The notes under the pieces were generated by a model. It searched no databases. It was not told the origin of the DNA and was given only the letters and a program-made list of their open reading frames with translations. The position numbers and the translations under genes are program-made. Of a DNA stretch of 64,000 nt, positions 1 through 7,852 are shown piece by piece (position 1 is the first letter of the stretch; every line of letters begins with the position of its first letter). Source of the stretch: UBA11957 sp963603285 (GTDB lineage: Bacteria; Bacillota; Clostridia; Lachnospirales; Lachnospiraceae); NCBI GenBank assembly GCA_963603285.1, contig CAVCMG010000002.1, positions 68,159-132,158 of the forward strand, given 5' to 3'.

Positions 1-667
1 TGTTGATTCTGGCAAGGACAGCGAGCTTACCCTCTGTCATCTTTTTGATCTCTTCAATGATCAGACGTGGAAAACGCATTCTGTTTTCAAAGGATCCGCC
101 AAATTCATCCACCCGTTTGTTGGTTCTCGGTGAAAGGAACGTGCTGACAAGGTAACCATGTGCCATATGGATCTCCACTGCGTCCGCACCGGCTTCCATA
201 GCTCTTCTGGCGGCAAGACCGTAGCCTCTGACCAGTTCATATACCTTCTCAGCAGATACTTCCTTTGGTATATCCCTGCCACAGTCGGCCGGTATCGGGC
301 TGGCAGCCTCGATCGGCGCACCTGCATTTTTAGCATTTCCTTCCGGACCAGCATTCTGCAGCTGTATCGATACCTTTGCGCCTTCTGCATGACAGACATC
401 TACAACTCTTCGAAAGCTTTCGATCGTAGAATCATCATACAGACACGGCTTTCTGGGACCTCCCTTAGCACCTTTATGAACAACGGTAGCTTCGATCGTA
501 ATCAGGCCAAAACCGCCCTTTGCTCTTTCCCGGTAATAGGCCACGGACTGCTCACTCATCGTTCCATCTGTGTTGGCAAAGTTATTTCCCATAGGGGGAA
601 CCACAAAGCGGTTCTTTACCGTCATCGGCCCAATGGCGACCGGCTGAAACATTGCTTTAAATTTCAT
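1..667 (-). CDS. Old yellow enzyme family NADH:flavin oxidoreductase, 3'-truncated by window edge
   Basis: The visible N-terminal 222 residues form the first part of an FMN-binding TIM barrel. It begins MKFKAMFQPVAIG, carries an NRFVVPPMG segment, and later the family signature EIHMAHGYLVSTFLSPRTNK followed by DEFGGSFENRMRF. These match the 2,4-dienoyl-CoA reductase/BaiCD-type branch of old yellow enzymes, which reduce activated C=C bonds with a reduced nicotinamide. The rest of the gene lies left of the window, so a C-terminal Fe-S/FAD half cannot be confirmed. The start ATG at 667 has a GGAG ribosome site. The next gene upstream is a TIM-barrel isomerase-like gene in the same direction, with a LysR gene divergent beyond it, so the three may form a small catabolic unit. 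The substrate is unknown. Confidence 0.9.
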   Translation of the reverse strand, partial: MKFKAMFQPVAIGPMTVKNRFVVPPMGNNFANTDGTMSEQSVAYYRERAKGGFGLITIEATVVHKGAKGGPRKPCLYDDSTIESFRRVVDVCHAEGAKVSIQLQNAGPEGNAKNAGAPIEAASPIPADCGRDIPKEVSAEKVYELVRGYGLAARRAMEAGADAVEIHMAHGYLVSTFLSPRTNKRVDEFGGSFENRMRFPRLIIEEIKKMTEGKLAVLARIN

Positions 668-796
668 AGAGTATTCTCCATTTCTCATATCATACCATAT
701 ATACCTTGTGTACAGATATATTTTTTCATGTGCATTCATAAGCTGGCTGCAGCCTGCAGATTTCCTGCGGACTGCAGCATTCAATTTCGTTTTTTC

Positions 797-1639
797 TTAC
801 TTCAATAGCTCCGGCCATGCTTTTTCCAGAACCCTTCTGGTATTCTCATATGTATGGTCTGCAGCATAATCAAGACCCTTAGCCAGTATCGCGTCACTGA
901 TTACTTCCACGCCTATGGCCAGCGGCTTGATTCCTTTTTCCCTGACAAGCTTTACGAAGGCTTCTGTACATCCGATACCGGTTCCCGGTGCCAGACGGTC
1001 ATGCATGGACTCATCCCGCAGCACTGGTGCGGCATACGGTCTTTCCCAGACATCATTGATCTGGATTGACACGATCTTGTCCGCAGGAATTTCTTCAATA
1101 ACAGAAAGGTCGATCGGCTGGTTTGCCCTTACCCAGTGCCAGGTATCCATGATCAGCTTTGCGTTTTCACAGTCTGCCGCTTTCACCACTGCCCAGCCCT
1201 TTTTCATGTCCGGAATACCACTGTACGGCATCGGCTCTACACCAATGATATATTTTCCTGCTCTCTGACATAATTCTCTTAGCTTCTGCGCTGTATATTC
1301 CACGGAATAATTTTCCATCAGACCACAGTTGATATGCTTTACGCCAAACAGATTGCACATATGGAAGCAAAGCTGTTCTTTGTACTTCTGTTCATATGAC
1401 CGGTGTTCTTCTGCCCACTGCACGATATATTCCACTTCTGTTACCTTCATGCCATGTTTATCCAGAATGTCCAGAATATCTTTATCAAAAAGGCCTTCAT
1501 TTAAGGCGTCCACGTATGTTTCCGCACGAAGTCCTATGCCCTCATAACCGGCGTTTTTCGCTGCTATCACTCTGTCTTCAAATTTACACTGATCTCCCAG
1601 TGTCCATGAACTGATTGTAATAGGAAATTTTTCTGACAT
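797..1639 (-). CDS. Sugar phosphate isomerase/epimerase-like TIM-barrel protein
   Basis: A 280-residue protein of the xylose-isomerase-like TIM-barrel/AP-endonuclease 2 superfamily. It opens with FPITISSWTLGDQCKFEDRV, the usual first strand and helix of IolE-like proteins. The NCGLMENYSVEY and IIGVEPMPYSGIPD segments are where barrel strands carry metal ligands (Glu), followed by IMDTWHW (Asp, His) and a late GVEVISD Glu. Such enzymes isomerise or epimerise sugars or inositol derivatives, or act as dehydratases; the sequence does not decide which. The GAGGAGG site precedes the ATG at 1639. It is co-directional with the old yellow enzyme downstream and divergent from the LysR gene, which is its likely regulator. 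Confidence 0.8.
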   Translation of the reverse strand: MSEKFPITISSWTLGDQCKFEDRVIAAKNAGYEGIGLRAETYVDALNEGLFDKDILDILDKHGMKVTEVEYIVQWAEEHRSYEQKYKEQLCFHMCNLFGVKHINCGLMENYSVEYTAQKLRELCQRAGKYIIGVEPMPYSGIPDMKKGWAVVKAADCENAKLIMDTWHWVRANQPIDLSVIEEIPADKIVSIQINDVWERPYAAPVLRDESMHDRLAPGTGIGCTEAFVKLVREKGIKPLAIGVEVISDAILAKGLDYAADHTYENTRRVLEKAWPELLK

Positions 1640-1712
1640 TTTTGCCTCCTCACAAGATGCACATTTTCAAAGCATCCCGATAACTGTATACTGTATTTAC
1701 GTTGAGATTATA

Positions 1713-1723
1713 TAACTTTGTTA
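1713..1723. promoter_or_regulatory. Candidate LysR-type operator between divergent genes
   Basis: The 11-base dyad TAACTTTGTTA sits in the AT-rich gap between the isomerase-like gene and the divergent lysR gene. LysR proteins usually bind short interrupted dyads in such positions. This is a positional guess from one dyad. Confidence 0.3.
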
Positions 1724-1895
1724 AATATAAAACAAATTGATTCTAACCATGGAATCCATAGATTTTTTCAATATGTCATGCTATAATCTCCATATATACC
1801 AAACACCGTATCTGATATTTATGCAAAATACCTGTCAGGCTTTACAATACCTGCTTTTTTTATACCAAACATCACAACTGCGAAAGGAGCATTTT

Positions 1896-2804
1896 ATGAA
1901 TTTGTACCATCTGCGGTATTTTACTACACTGGCCCATATCGAACACTACACCAAAGCGGCCGACATTCTGGCTATCGCACAGCCGTCTTTAAGCTATGCT
2001 ATTTCCACACTGGAGGATGAGCTGGGTGTCAAATTATTTGAAAAAAACGGGCGGAATGTGACTCTTACCAAATACGGCAGAGTTTTTCTGCAGGATGTTG
2101 AAGATGTGCTGAACCGTCTGGATTCCTCTGTCAACAGTCTGAAGCTGGCCGGTAAGGGAGAAGGCTGCATCGATGTTGCTTTTCTGCGAACGCTGGGTAT
2201 CGATTTCCTGCCAAAGATCATGCGTGGCTTTCTTGATCAGAATCCAGGCAGACAGATTACCTTTCATCTGTACTGTGATAAGGTCCTAACTGCTGACATT
2301 TTAAACGGCTTAAAGGAAAAAAAGTATGATCTTGGTTTTTGTTCTAAGCTCGACAACGAACCACTGATCGATTTTATCCCAGTGGCCAGACAGGAGCTTG
2401 TTGTTATCGTGCCACCCGGTCATCCTCTGTCTTCCCAGTCTGCGGTCCGTCTGGAGGATACGCTTCCGTACAAACAGATCATCTTTAAAAAACGCAGTGG
2501 TCTGAGACAGATCATCGACGGACTGTTTGCCCAGATCGGACAGATGCCAAAGGTCGCCTATGAGATTGACGAGGATCAGGTTGCCGCCGGTTTTGTCTCC
2601 AATGGGTTTGGCATCTGCGTGGCACCGGATATACCGATCCTGCAGTCATTAAATGTGAAGATTCTGCCTCTCGTATCCCCTGCATGGCAACGTAATTTTT
2701 ATATGGCCCTGCTCAAAGATGTCTATCATCCGCCGGTTGTAGAAGCATTCAAGACTTACGTCATCGACCAGACAAAAAAGGACTGGTCATACAGGACAAG
2801 CTGA
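1896..2804 (+). CDS. LysR family transcriptional regulator
   Basis: A 302-residue LysR protein. Residues 1-60 hold the winged helix-turn-helix (MNLYHLRYFTTLAHIEHYTK, then QPSLSYAISTLEDELGVKLF), followed by the linker helix. Residues 90-295 form the periplasmic-binding-like effector domain. I chose ATG 1896 because AAAGGAG lies 7 bases upstream and the alignment with LysR proteins starts there; an in-frame ATG at 1737 would add 53 unrelated residues. It is divergent from the isomerase-like/old yellow enzyme pair, the classic arrangement for a LysR regulator and its target. The effector is unknown. A bidirectional terminator follows. Confidence 0.92.
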   Translation: MNLYHLRYFTTLAHIEHYTKAADILAIAQPSLSYAISTLEDELGVKLFEKNGRNVTLTKYGRVFLQDVEDVLNRLDSSVNSLKLAGKGEGCIDVAFLRTLGIDFLPKIMRGFLDQNPGRQITFHLYCDKVLTADILNGLKEKKYDLGFCSKLDNEPLIDFIPVARQELVVIVPPGHPLSSQSAVRLEDTLPYKQIIFKKRSGLRQIIDGLFAQIGQMPKVAYEIDEDQVAAGFVSNGFGICVAPDIPILQSLNVKILPLVSPAWQRNFYMALLKDVYHPPVVEAFKTYVIDQTKKDWSYRTS

Positions 2805-2849
2805 CTCGTCCTGTTAAACCTGCCTCAGGCCGTGTCTTCAAATCATACA

Positions 2850-2891
2850 AAAATGGCAATAGACAGTATACATTCTGTCCATTGCCATTTT
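2850..2891. terminator. Bidirectional intrinsic terminator
   Basis: Arms 2850-2866 and 2875-2891 (17 bp, one mismatch) flank an 8-nt loop. The stem ends in A/T runs on both sides. It separates the convergent lysR and aroK-fusion genes. Confidence 0.85.
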
Positions 2892-2938
2892 CATGTCTGA
2901 TATGACGGCCTCTTTTTTCTGCGCTATTATCTGTAAGC

Positions 2939-3727
2939 TTACAGCTTTTCATCCATGATCCGGAGACTGTGCACCAGCTCTTCACAGATCTCCAGTTCAC
3001 TCTTATCATCGGTCTCAATAATAATATCCGCCGCTGCCTCATATTTCTCACGACGTTTTTCCATCAGCTCCGCAATAAAAGATACATTTTTATTATTCTC
3101 GATCAGCGGACGGTCATGATTGTCCTTGACTCGATCAAGGATTGTTTCTGGTTTGGCAGTCAAAAGTACAACTCTGCCGTTTTTCTTCATTTCCACAACA
3201 TTACACTCCCGCATCGGTGTACCGCCGCCACAGGAAATCACCACATTGTTCCGGGACTGCATCTCCACAAGAAGCTTTGTCTCCAGCTCGCGGAAATATG
3301 CTTCCCCGTAGGTTTCAAAAATATCGGAAATGCTCATGCCCTGTCTTTCGGCAATGATCTGATCCATCTCCACGACATCCATGGCAAATACCGTTTTCAG
3401 GAAGTCAGAGATGGTAGACTTACCGGCTCCCATAAAGCCGATCAGGACAATATTGTAATTGAACAGTTTTCTGGCCTGAATGCGCTTGCTGTTGGTACGG
3501 ATGCAGTCAAATACATCGGCAATCTCTTCTTTATGCCGTCTGCCCTCCATTCTGCCTTCCAGCCATTCCTTCTGCTTTGCCTCCTGCTCCGGCTGCAAAA
3601 TCTGCAGACCATTCGCCTCTTTATAGGCCATAATATCTTCTACGATCCTGTTACGCATGATCAGTGCATCCAGAATAATCTCATCGCACTGCCCAAGACT
3701 CTCTCTCAGTATATCCAGCTGACTCAT
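2939..3727 (-). CDS. aroK: Chorismate mutase-shikimate kinase fusion protein
   Basis: A 262-residue two-domain enzyme of aromatic amino acid synthesis. Residues 1-85 look like an AroQ-type all-helical chorismate mutase (LDILRESLGQCDEIILDALI, then RNRIVEDIMAYKEANG). Residues 90-262 are shikimate kinase: Walker A GFMGAGKST near residue 97, the DQIIAERQG shikimate-binding region, FRELE, the CGGG motif and the DRPLI lid. Shikimate kinase alone is about 170 residues, so the extra length is accounted for by the mutase domain. The gene stands alone between terminators, away from other aro genes. The kinase domain is certain; the mutase assignment rests on helix pattern and the conserved first-helix Asp/Arg residues. 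Confidence 0.9.
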   Translation of the reverse strand: MSQLDILRESLGQCDEIILDALIMRNRIVEDIMAYKEANGLQILQPEQEAKQKEWLEGRMEGRRHKEEIADVFDCIRTNSKRIQARKLFNYNIVLIGFMGAGKSTISDFLKTVFAMDVVEMDQIIAERQGMSISDIFETYGEAYFRELETKLLVEMQSRNNVVISCGGGTPMRECNVVEMKKNGRVVLLTAKPETILDRVKDNHDRPLIENNKNVSFIAELMEKRREKYEAAADIIIETDDKSELEICEELVHSLRIMDEKL

Positions 3728-3859
3728 ACTCTTCTTCCCCTGTCTTTCTTGATCTTTTTGTTTTCATGCAAAACTATGTATTGTATTATAACAACGCTTT
3801 TTTCAGATAACAACCCTTTAACGTATAAAACTCTCTATCTGTTTTCATACATTTTTCTG

Positions 3860-4108
3860 TTATTCCACAAACATTTCTGCCGCATCCAGATGCATCATAT
3901 CCTCCGGCCGGATCTGCAGCTCCAGGCAGATCCTCAAAAACAGCTCCATGGATATGCCGGTATGCATATGAAACGCCTCGATGTTGCTGATATGTGTCCG
4001 GCTGATATTCAGGCGCTTGGCCAGCTCAGCCTGGGTCAGTCCCCGTTCCTTTCTTACCATAGCGATCTTTAAACCCAGTTCGCGGGAAAATTTTTCTATT
4101 TCATTCAT
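3860..4108 (-). CDS. Small XRE-family helix-turn-helix regulator
   Basis: An 82-residue protein consisting almost only of a Cro/C1-type helix-turn-helix (LGLKIAMVRKERGLTQAELA, then KRLNISRTHISNIE). The C-terminal tail resembles other short XRE regulators of Firmicutes. The start at 4108 (MNEIEKFSREL) is preferred because CAGGAG lies 9 bases upstream; a longer frame reaches 4153 without a ribosome site. It lies alone between aroK and hppA, so its target is unknown. Confidence 0.8.
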   Translation of the reverse strand: MNEIEKFSRELGLKIAMVRKERGLTQAELAKRLNISRTHISNIEAFHMHTGISMELFLRICLELQIRPEDMMHLDAAEMFVE

Positions 4109-4250
4109 GTCCTTTACTCCTGTCTCTGCGATATTTTCCCAAGTCTCCTGCAACAGTATAGCCTGTGATATACCCTTCTGACAACATACTTTTTAATTTT
4201 TAAACAAAAGAAACCTCCACTGGAGCTATCTTTTATATGGCAGGCAATAC

Positions 4251-4281
4251 AAAACGCCGCCGGACATATCATCCGACGGCA
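4251..4281 (-). terminator. Intrinsic terminator of hppA
   Basis: Arms 4256-4264 and 4272-4280 (9 bp, one mismatch) with a 7-nt loop, followed on the minus strand by a short T run. It lies 60 bases past the hppA stop. Confidence 0.75.
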
Positions 4282-4339
4282 TCTTTATGCTTCGTTTAAT
4301 GGCAAAATCTGAGGTGGAATCAGATTTTCGTAAGCTTAA

Positions 4340-6439
4340 TCAGAATAAATGGAAGTTTACGATCAGTGCTGCAAATACGATAGATACCATGGAAAGCAGC
4401 TTGATCAGGATGTTGATGGACGGACCGGATGTATCCTTGAACGGATCGCCTACAGTATCACCAACAACAGCAGCTTTGTGGCAGTCACTTCCCTTACCGC
4501 CAAAGTTGCCGGCCTCGATATGTTTCTTGGCGTTATCCCATGCACCACCGGAGTTGGACATGAAGATGGCCAGCAGGAAACCTGTTGCCGTAGAACCGGT
4601 CAGCATACCGATTACACCATTATAACCAAGGATCAGACCAACAACGATCGGTGTTATGATAGCCAGTACAGACGGCAGGATCATCTCATGCAGGGAAGAT
4701 GTTGTGCACTTCTCTACGCAGGTAGCATAATCCGGATCTGCCTTGTATTCCATGATACCGGCGATTTCTTTGAACTGACGACGTACCTCGATAACGATAC
4801 TCTGTGCAGCACGGCCTACAGAGTTCATGGTCAGAGCTGCGAATACGAACGGAAGGCAGGCACCTGCGAAGATACCAACCAGAACAGTCGGGTTCATAAC
4901 CTCCAAATTCAGCTGGATGTCAGCACCGCCAACAGCCTGTACCTGCTGTACATAGGAGGCGATCAGTGCCAGAGCTGTTAAAGCTGCAGAACCGATAGCG
5001 AAACCTTTACCTGTAGCGGCTGTGGTGTTACCCAGAGAATCCAGGGCATCTGTACGTTCTCTGACTTCCGGATCAAGACCAGCCATCTCGGCGATACCGC
5101 CGGCGTTATCTGCGATCGGACCGTAAGCATCTGTAGCCAGTGTGATACCCAGTGTGGACAGCATGCCTACAGCAGCCAGTGCAATACCGTAAAGACCCAT
5201 GTTGGCATCTGTAAAACCACCGGTGAAACCGAAGGCACACATGATACAGATACCGATGATGATGACCGGAGCCATCGTGGACAGCATACCAAGGCCGATA
5301 CCACCGATAATGATCGTAGCTGCACCTGTCTGGGACTCAGCAGCCAGATTCTGTGTCGGTTTGTAAGTGTCGGATGTGTAGTACTCTGTAAAGTGACCGA
5401 TCAGTACACCAGCCAGCAGACCGGATACGATCGCACCGTAAATACCCATGTTACCGGAACCGAAGATGAAGTATACCATCGGGATAGCCAAGATAGCGAT
5501 CAGGATGGCACTTGTGTTTGTACCACGGCTCAGTGCTTTTAACAGATCTGTCTGTGCAGTGCTCTCTCCTGTCTTAACCAGGAATGTACACAGCATGGAG
5601 CAGATAATACCTACAGCTGCCAGAAGCAGCGGGAAAGCTACAGCAGACGGTGCAGAGATCGTTGTGGAACCTGCAAAAGCTGTGTAACCCAGTGCACATG
5701 CGGAAATGATAGATCCGACATAGGACTCGTAAAGGTCAGCACCCATACCTGCAACATCACCTACGTTATCACCAACGTTATCTGCGATAACAGCCGGGTT
5801 ACGCGGGTCATCCTCCGGGATACCTGCCTCTACCTTACCAACAAGGTCAGCACCTACATCGGCAGCCTTTGTATAGATACCACCACCGACACGGGCAAAC
5901 AGAGCCATGGCGGAAGCGCCCATACCAAAGGTCAGCATAGCGCTTGTTACAGCACCCTCATCCAGTCCGAAGACTACCTTCAGGATCAGGTACCATGCAG
6001 AAATGTAGAGAAGTCCGAGACCTACTACAGTAAAGCCCATAACGGAACCTGCGGAGAAGGCGATGCGCAGACCTTTGTTTAAACCGGTCTGGCATGCATT
6101 TGCTGTTCTTGCGTTAGCTCTTGTGGCGATGGACATTCCCACATATCCGGACAGACCGGAGAAAAATCCACCTACGACGAACGCTACCGGTACAAACCAG
6201 GTAAGCATTCCGAACGCTGCCATGATGCCTAAAATGATGAACATGGCTGCAAAAAATACGACCAGTACCTTGTACTGACGTTTCAGGTAAGCCATGGCAC
6301 CTTCACGAATGGAGGCTGACAGTTTTTTCATTTTGTCATTACCTTCTTCGAATGCCAGGACTCCCTTAGCTTTGATGACGGCAAAAAGCAGGGCCAGTAC
6401 AGCGCCGACAAGTGCCACCAATGCTAATGTGTTATCCAT
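4340..6439 (-). CDS. hppA: Membrane-bound ion-translocating pyrophosphatase
   Basis: A 699-residue integral membrane protein with about 16 hydrophobic segments. It hydrolyses pyrophosphate and pumps Na+ and/or H+ across the membrane. The substrate loop motif DNVGDNVGDVAGMGADLYES is intact, as are the later DxxxD-type loops (VGDTVGDPFKDTSGP). The segment LGNTTAATGKG has Ala where K+-independent proton pumps have Lys; by established work on this family that indicates the K+-dependent class, which includes the Na+ pumps. Length is normal. The start at 6439 has GGAGG, and a TTGTCA-N17-TATAAT promoter lies upstream. It is monocistronic, ended by a terminator. It allows an anaerobe to recover energy from biosynthetic pyrophosphate. 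Confidence 0.97.
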   Translation of the reverse strand: MDNTLALVALVGAVLALLFAVIKAKGVLAFEEGNDKMKKLSASIREGAMAYLKRQYKVLVVFFAAMFIILGIMAAFGMLTWFVPVAFVVGGFFSGLSGYVGMSIATRANARTANACQTGLNKGLRIAFSAGSVMGFTVVGLGLLYISAWYLILKVVFGLDEGAVTSAMLTFGMGASAMALFARVGGGIYTKAADVGADLVGKVEAGIPEDDPRNPAVIADNVGDNVGDVAGMGADLYESYVGSIISACALGYTAFAGSTTISAPSAVAFPLLLAAVGIICSMLCTFLVKTGESTAQTDLLKALSRGTNTSAILIAILAIPMVYFIFGSGNMGIYGAIVSGLLAGVLIGHFTEYYTSDTYKPTQNLAAESQTGAATIIIGGIGLGMLSTMAPVIIIGICIMCAFGFTGGFTDANMGLYGIALAAVGMLSTLGITLATDAYGPIADNAGGIAEMAGLDPEVRERTDALDSLGNTTAATGKGFAIGSAALTALALIASYVQQVQAVGGADIQLNLEVMNPTVLVGIFAGACLPFVFAALTMNSVGRAAQSIVIEVRRQFKEIAGIMEYKADPDYATCVEKCTTSSLHEMILPSVLAIITPIVVGLILGYNGVIGMLTGSTATGFLLAIFMSNSGGAWDNAKKHIEAGNFGGKGSDCHKAAVVGDTVGDPFKDTSGPSINILIKLLSMVSIVFAALIVNFHLF

Positions 6440-6808
6440 TGTAATGTCCTCCCTCTATTACATGATACCTTATTATATTACCTCATTTTGAGTTTGACAA
6501 TTCCTTGACGTTTAAAATATTGTATTTTTTTCAGTTCGTACTTGCATTTTTCAAGCACTAGTCGGAATTTTTCCTTATAAATATGCTGTGTATTATGTAT
6601 CCATGAATTTTTCCCGATCTCCTCCGTCATTTTCAGTCATTTTCTTTGTTCACTATGTATAAATATGGGAGCAATTTTTAAGCATTTTGCTTGGTCATGT
6701 TTTTGTACAACTGTCCGGGGGCGGTCCGGGCATTATCATACGGAGCTTTTCTTTTTTCTTTTGGCATGCTATAGTGTAGCTGTATGTTTTTATTTTCAGG
6801 AGGTCTAT
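6440..6808. other. 369-bp divergent intergenic region between hppA and the sigma-like gene
   Basis: The left third holds the hppA promoter. The right two thirds form an AT-rich leader of the sigma-like gene ending in CAGGAGG 7 bases before its ATG. An in-frame ATG at 6665 would add 48 residues with no family match and no ribosome site. I see no further gene or clear structured RNA. Confidence 0.6.
6472..6500 (-). promoter_or_regulatory. hppA sigma-A promoter
   Basis: Minus-strand -35 TTGTCA (6495-6500), 17-bp spacer, -10 TATAAT (6472-6477), 32 bases before the hppA start. Confidence 0.75.
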
Positions 6809-7573
6809 ATGAACGAACAGGAGCTTTTTATCAAAAAACTGTCCGGTATTGATACATTTGCAGCCGAAAAGGATGGCGTGCTGACGGAAGCGGAGATTCA
6901 GCAGTATTTTGACGGCATCACTCTCTCACCGGAGCAGTGGGAAATGGTGTATGGGTATCTGCAGGCTAAGCATATCCATATTGCAGGGCGGAAAACGAAT
7001 CCGCAGATTGTACTGCAGCCGGAGGATCTGAACGTTGCTTCGGACGAGCCGGTGCTGGAGGAGGACGAGGTTTTTCAGATGTATCTGGATGATCTGAAAA
7101 GTATTGCTCCGGCAGCGGACGGGGAGGAACGGCATCTATTTAATCTTGTGCAGCAGGGGAATTCGGATGCAGTCAAGAGACTGAGTGAGCTGTATCTGTA
7201 TACGGTGATGGCAATCGCTAAGGAATATGCGAAGGGGTCTCTGCCGATCGGGGATCTGATACAGGAGGGGAATCTGGGACTGTTGACGGGGATTTCCATG
7301 CTGGCGGAGAGACCGTCGGGAACTTCTGAAGGTGATTATCTGGTGGGATCAATCAGAGAGGCTATTGAATTGTATGTGCTGGAGCAGGGGGATCAGTCAC
7401 AGATTGGGAAGAAGGCGGCTGAGAAGGCGGATAAGATGTTAGAGGCGATCAAGAAGCTGGAGGATGAGCTGGAGCATAAGGTGTCGAAGGAGGAATTGTC
7501 GGCGTTTATGGAGATTCCGGTGGAGGAGATTGATGAGGTGATACGGCTGTCGGGAAAGGATTTAGGGTTGTAG
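6809..7573 (+). CDS. Sigma-70-like protein lacking region 4
   Basis: A 254-residue protein with the plan of a primary sigma factor but incomplete. Residues 1-70 resemble region 1.1 (ITLSPEQWEMVYGYLQ). Residues 85-97 resemble region 1.2 (DEVFQMYLDDLKSI). Residues 120-165 match regions 2.1-2.2 (RLSELYLYTVMAIAKEYAKG, then LIQEGNLGLLTGI), the core-polymerase contact. Regions 2.3-2.4, which melt and read the -10 box, are poorly conserved. The end (residues 205-254) resembles region 3. Region 4, which reads the -35 box, is absent; the frame stops at a TAG straight after region 3. It may be a degenerate sigma or a polymerase-binding modulator. Start at 6809 by CAGGAGG. It is convergent with the next gene across a long inverted repeat. 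Confidence 0.75.
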   Translation: MNEQELFIKKLSGIDTFAAEKDGVLTEAEIQQYFDGITLSPEQWEMVYGYLQAKHIHIAGRKTNPQIVLQPEDLNVASDEPVLEEDEVFQMYLDDLKSIAPAADGEERHLFNLVQQGNSDAVKRLSELYLYTVMAIAKEYAKGSLPIGDLIQEGNLGLLTGISMLAERPSGTSEGDYLVGSIREAIELYVLEQGDQSQIGKKAAEKADKMLEAIKKLEDELEHKVSKEELSAFMEIPVEEIDEVIRLSGKDLGL

Positions 7574-7595
7574 GTTTTTTGAAGGACAGACGCTC

Positions 7596-7806
7596 GGAAA
7601 CAGGGGCCGGGGCGTTCAGGGTGTATATGCTTACTGCAAACACGTGCAACGCTGTCAGGAGCTAATCGTTAACTCCGACTACCGCGCTCGCTAAAGCGGG
7701 CTCGCGCGCAAGTCTACGTAAACGATGGATCTCCTGCCAGCTAAAACCGCACGTTGAATCGTTTGCAGTAAGCATATACACCCTGAACGCCCCGGCCCCT
7801 GTTTCC
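7596..7806. repeat. Foldback 1: 46-bp perfect inverted repeat around a structured centre
   Basis: Arm 7596-7641 is perfectly complementary to arm 7761-7806 (46 of 46). Pairing resumes further in: GCTGTCAGGAG near 7651 with CTCCTGCCAGC near 7731, and ATCGTT near 7665 with AACGAT at 7721. A GC-rich mini-hairpin (CGCTAAAGCG) lies in the centre. The whole 211 bases can fold as one rod. It lies between convergent genes and has no long T run, so it is not a standard terminator. No transposase is present. Confidence 0.9.
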
Positions 7807-7852
7807 TCGCTGGTTATGTTTTACTTTTTCATATTATTATTCTATTTATCTT

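Noticed and set aside
2969..4072. Long plus-strand frame (367 residues) opposite the aroK fusion and the XRE gene
   Set aside because: It is antisense to two well-supported genes, rich in His/Cys/Leu without domains, and has no ribosome site.
7596..7806. Transposon with long terminal inverted repeats
   Set aside because: No transposase and no clear target duplication; size and internal pairing fit a structured foldback. A MITE cannot be fully excluded.
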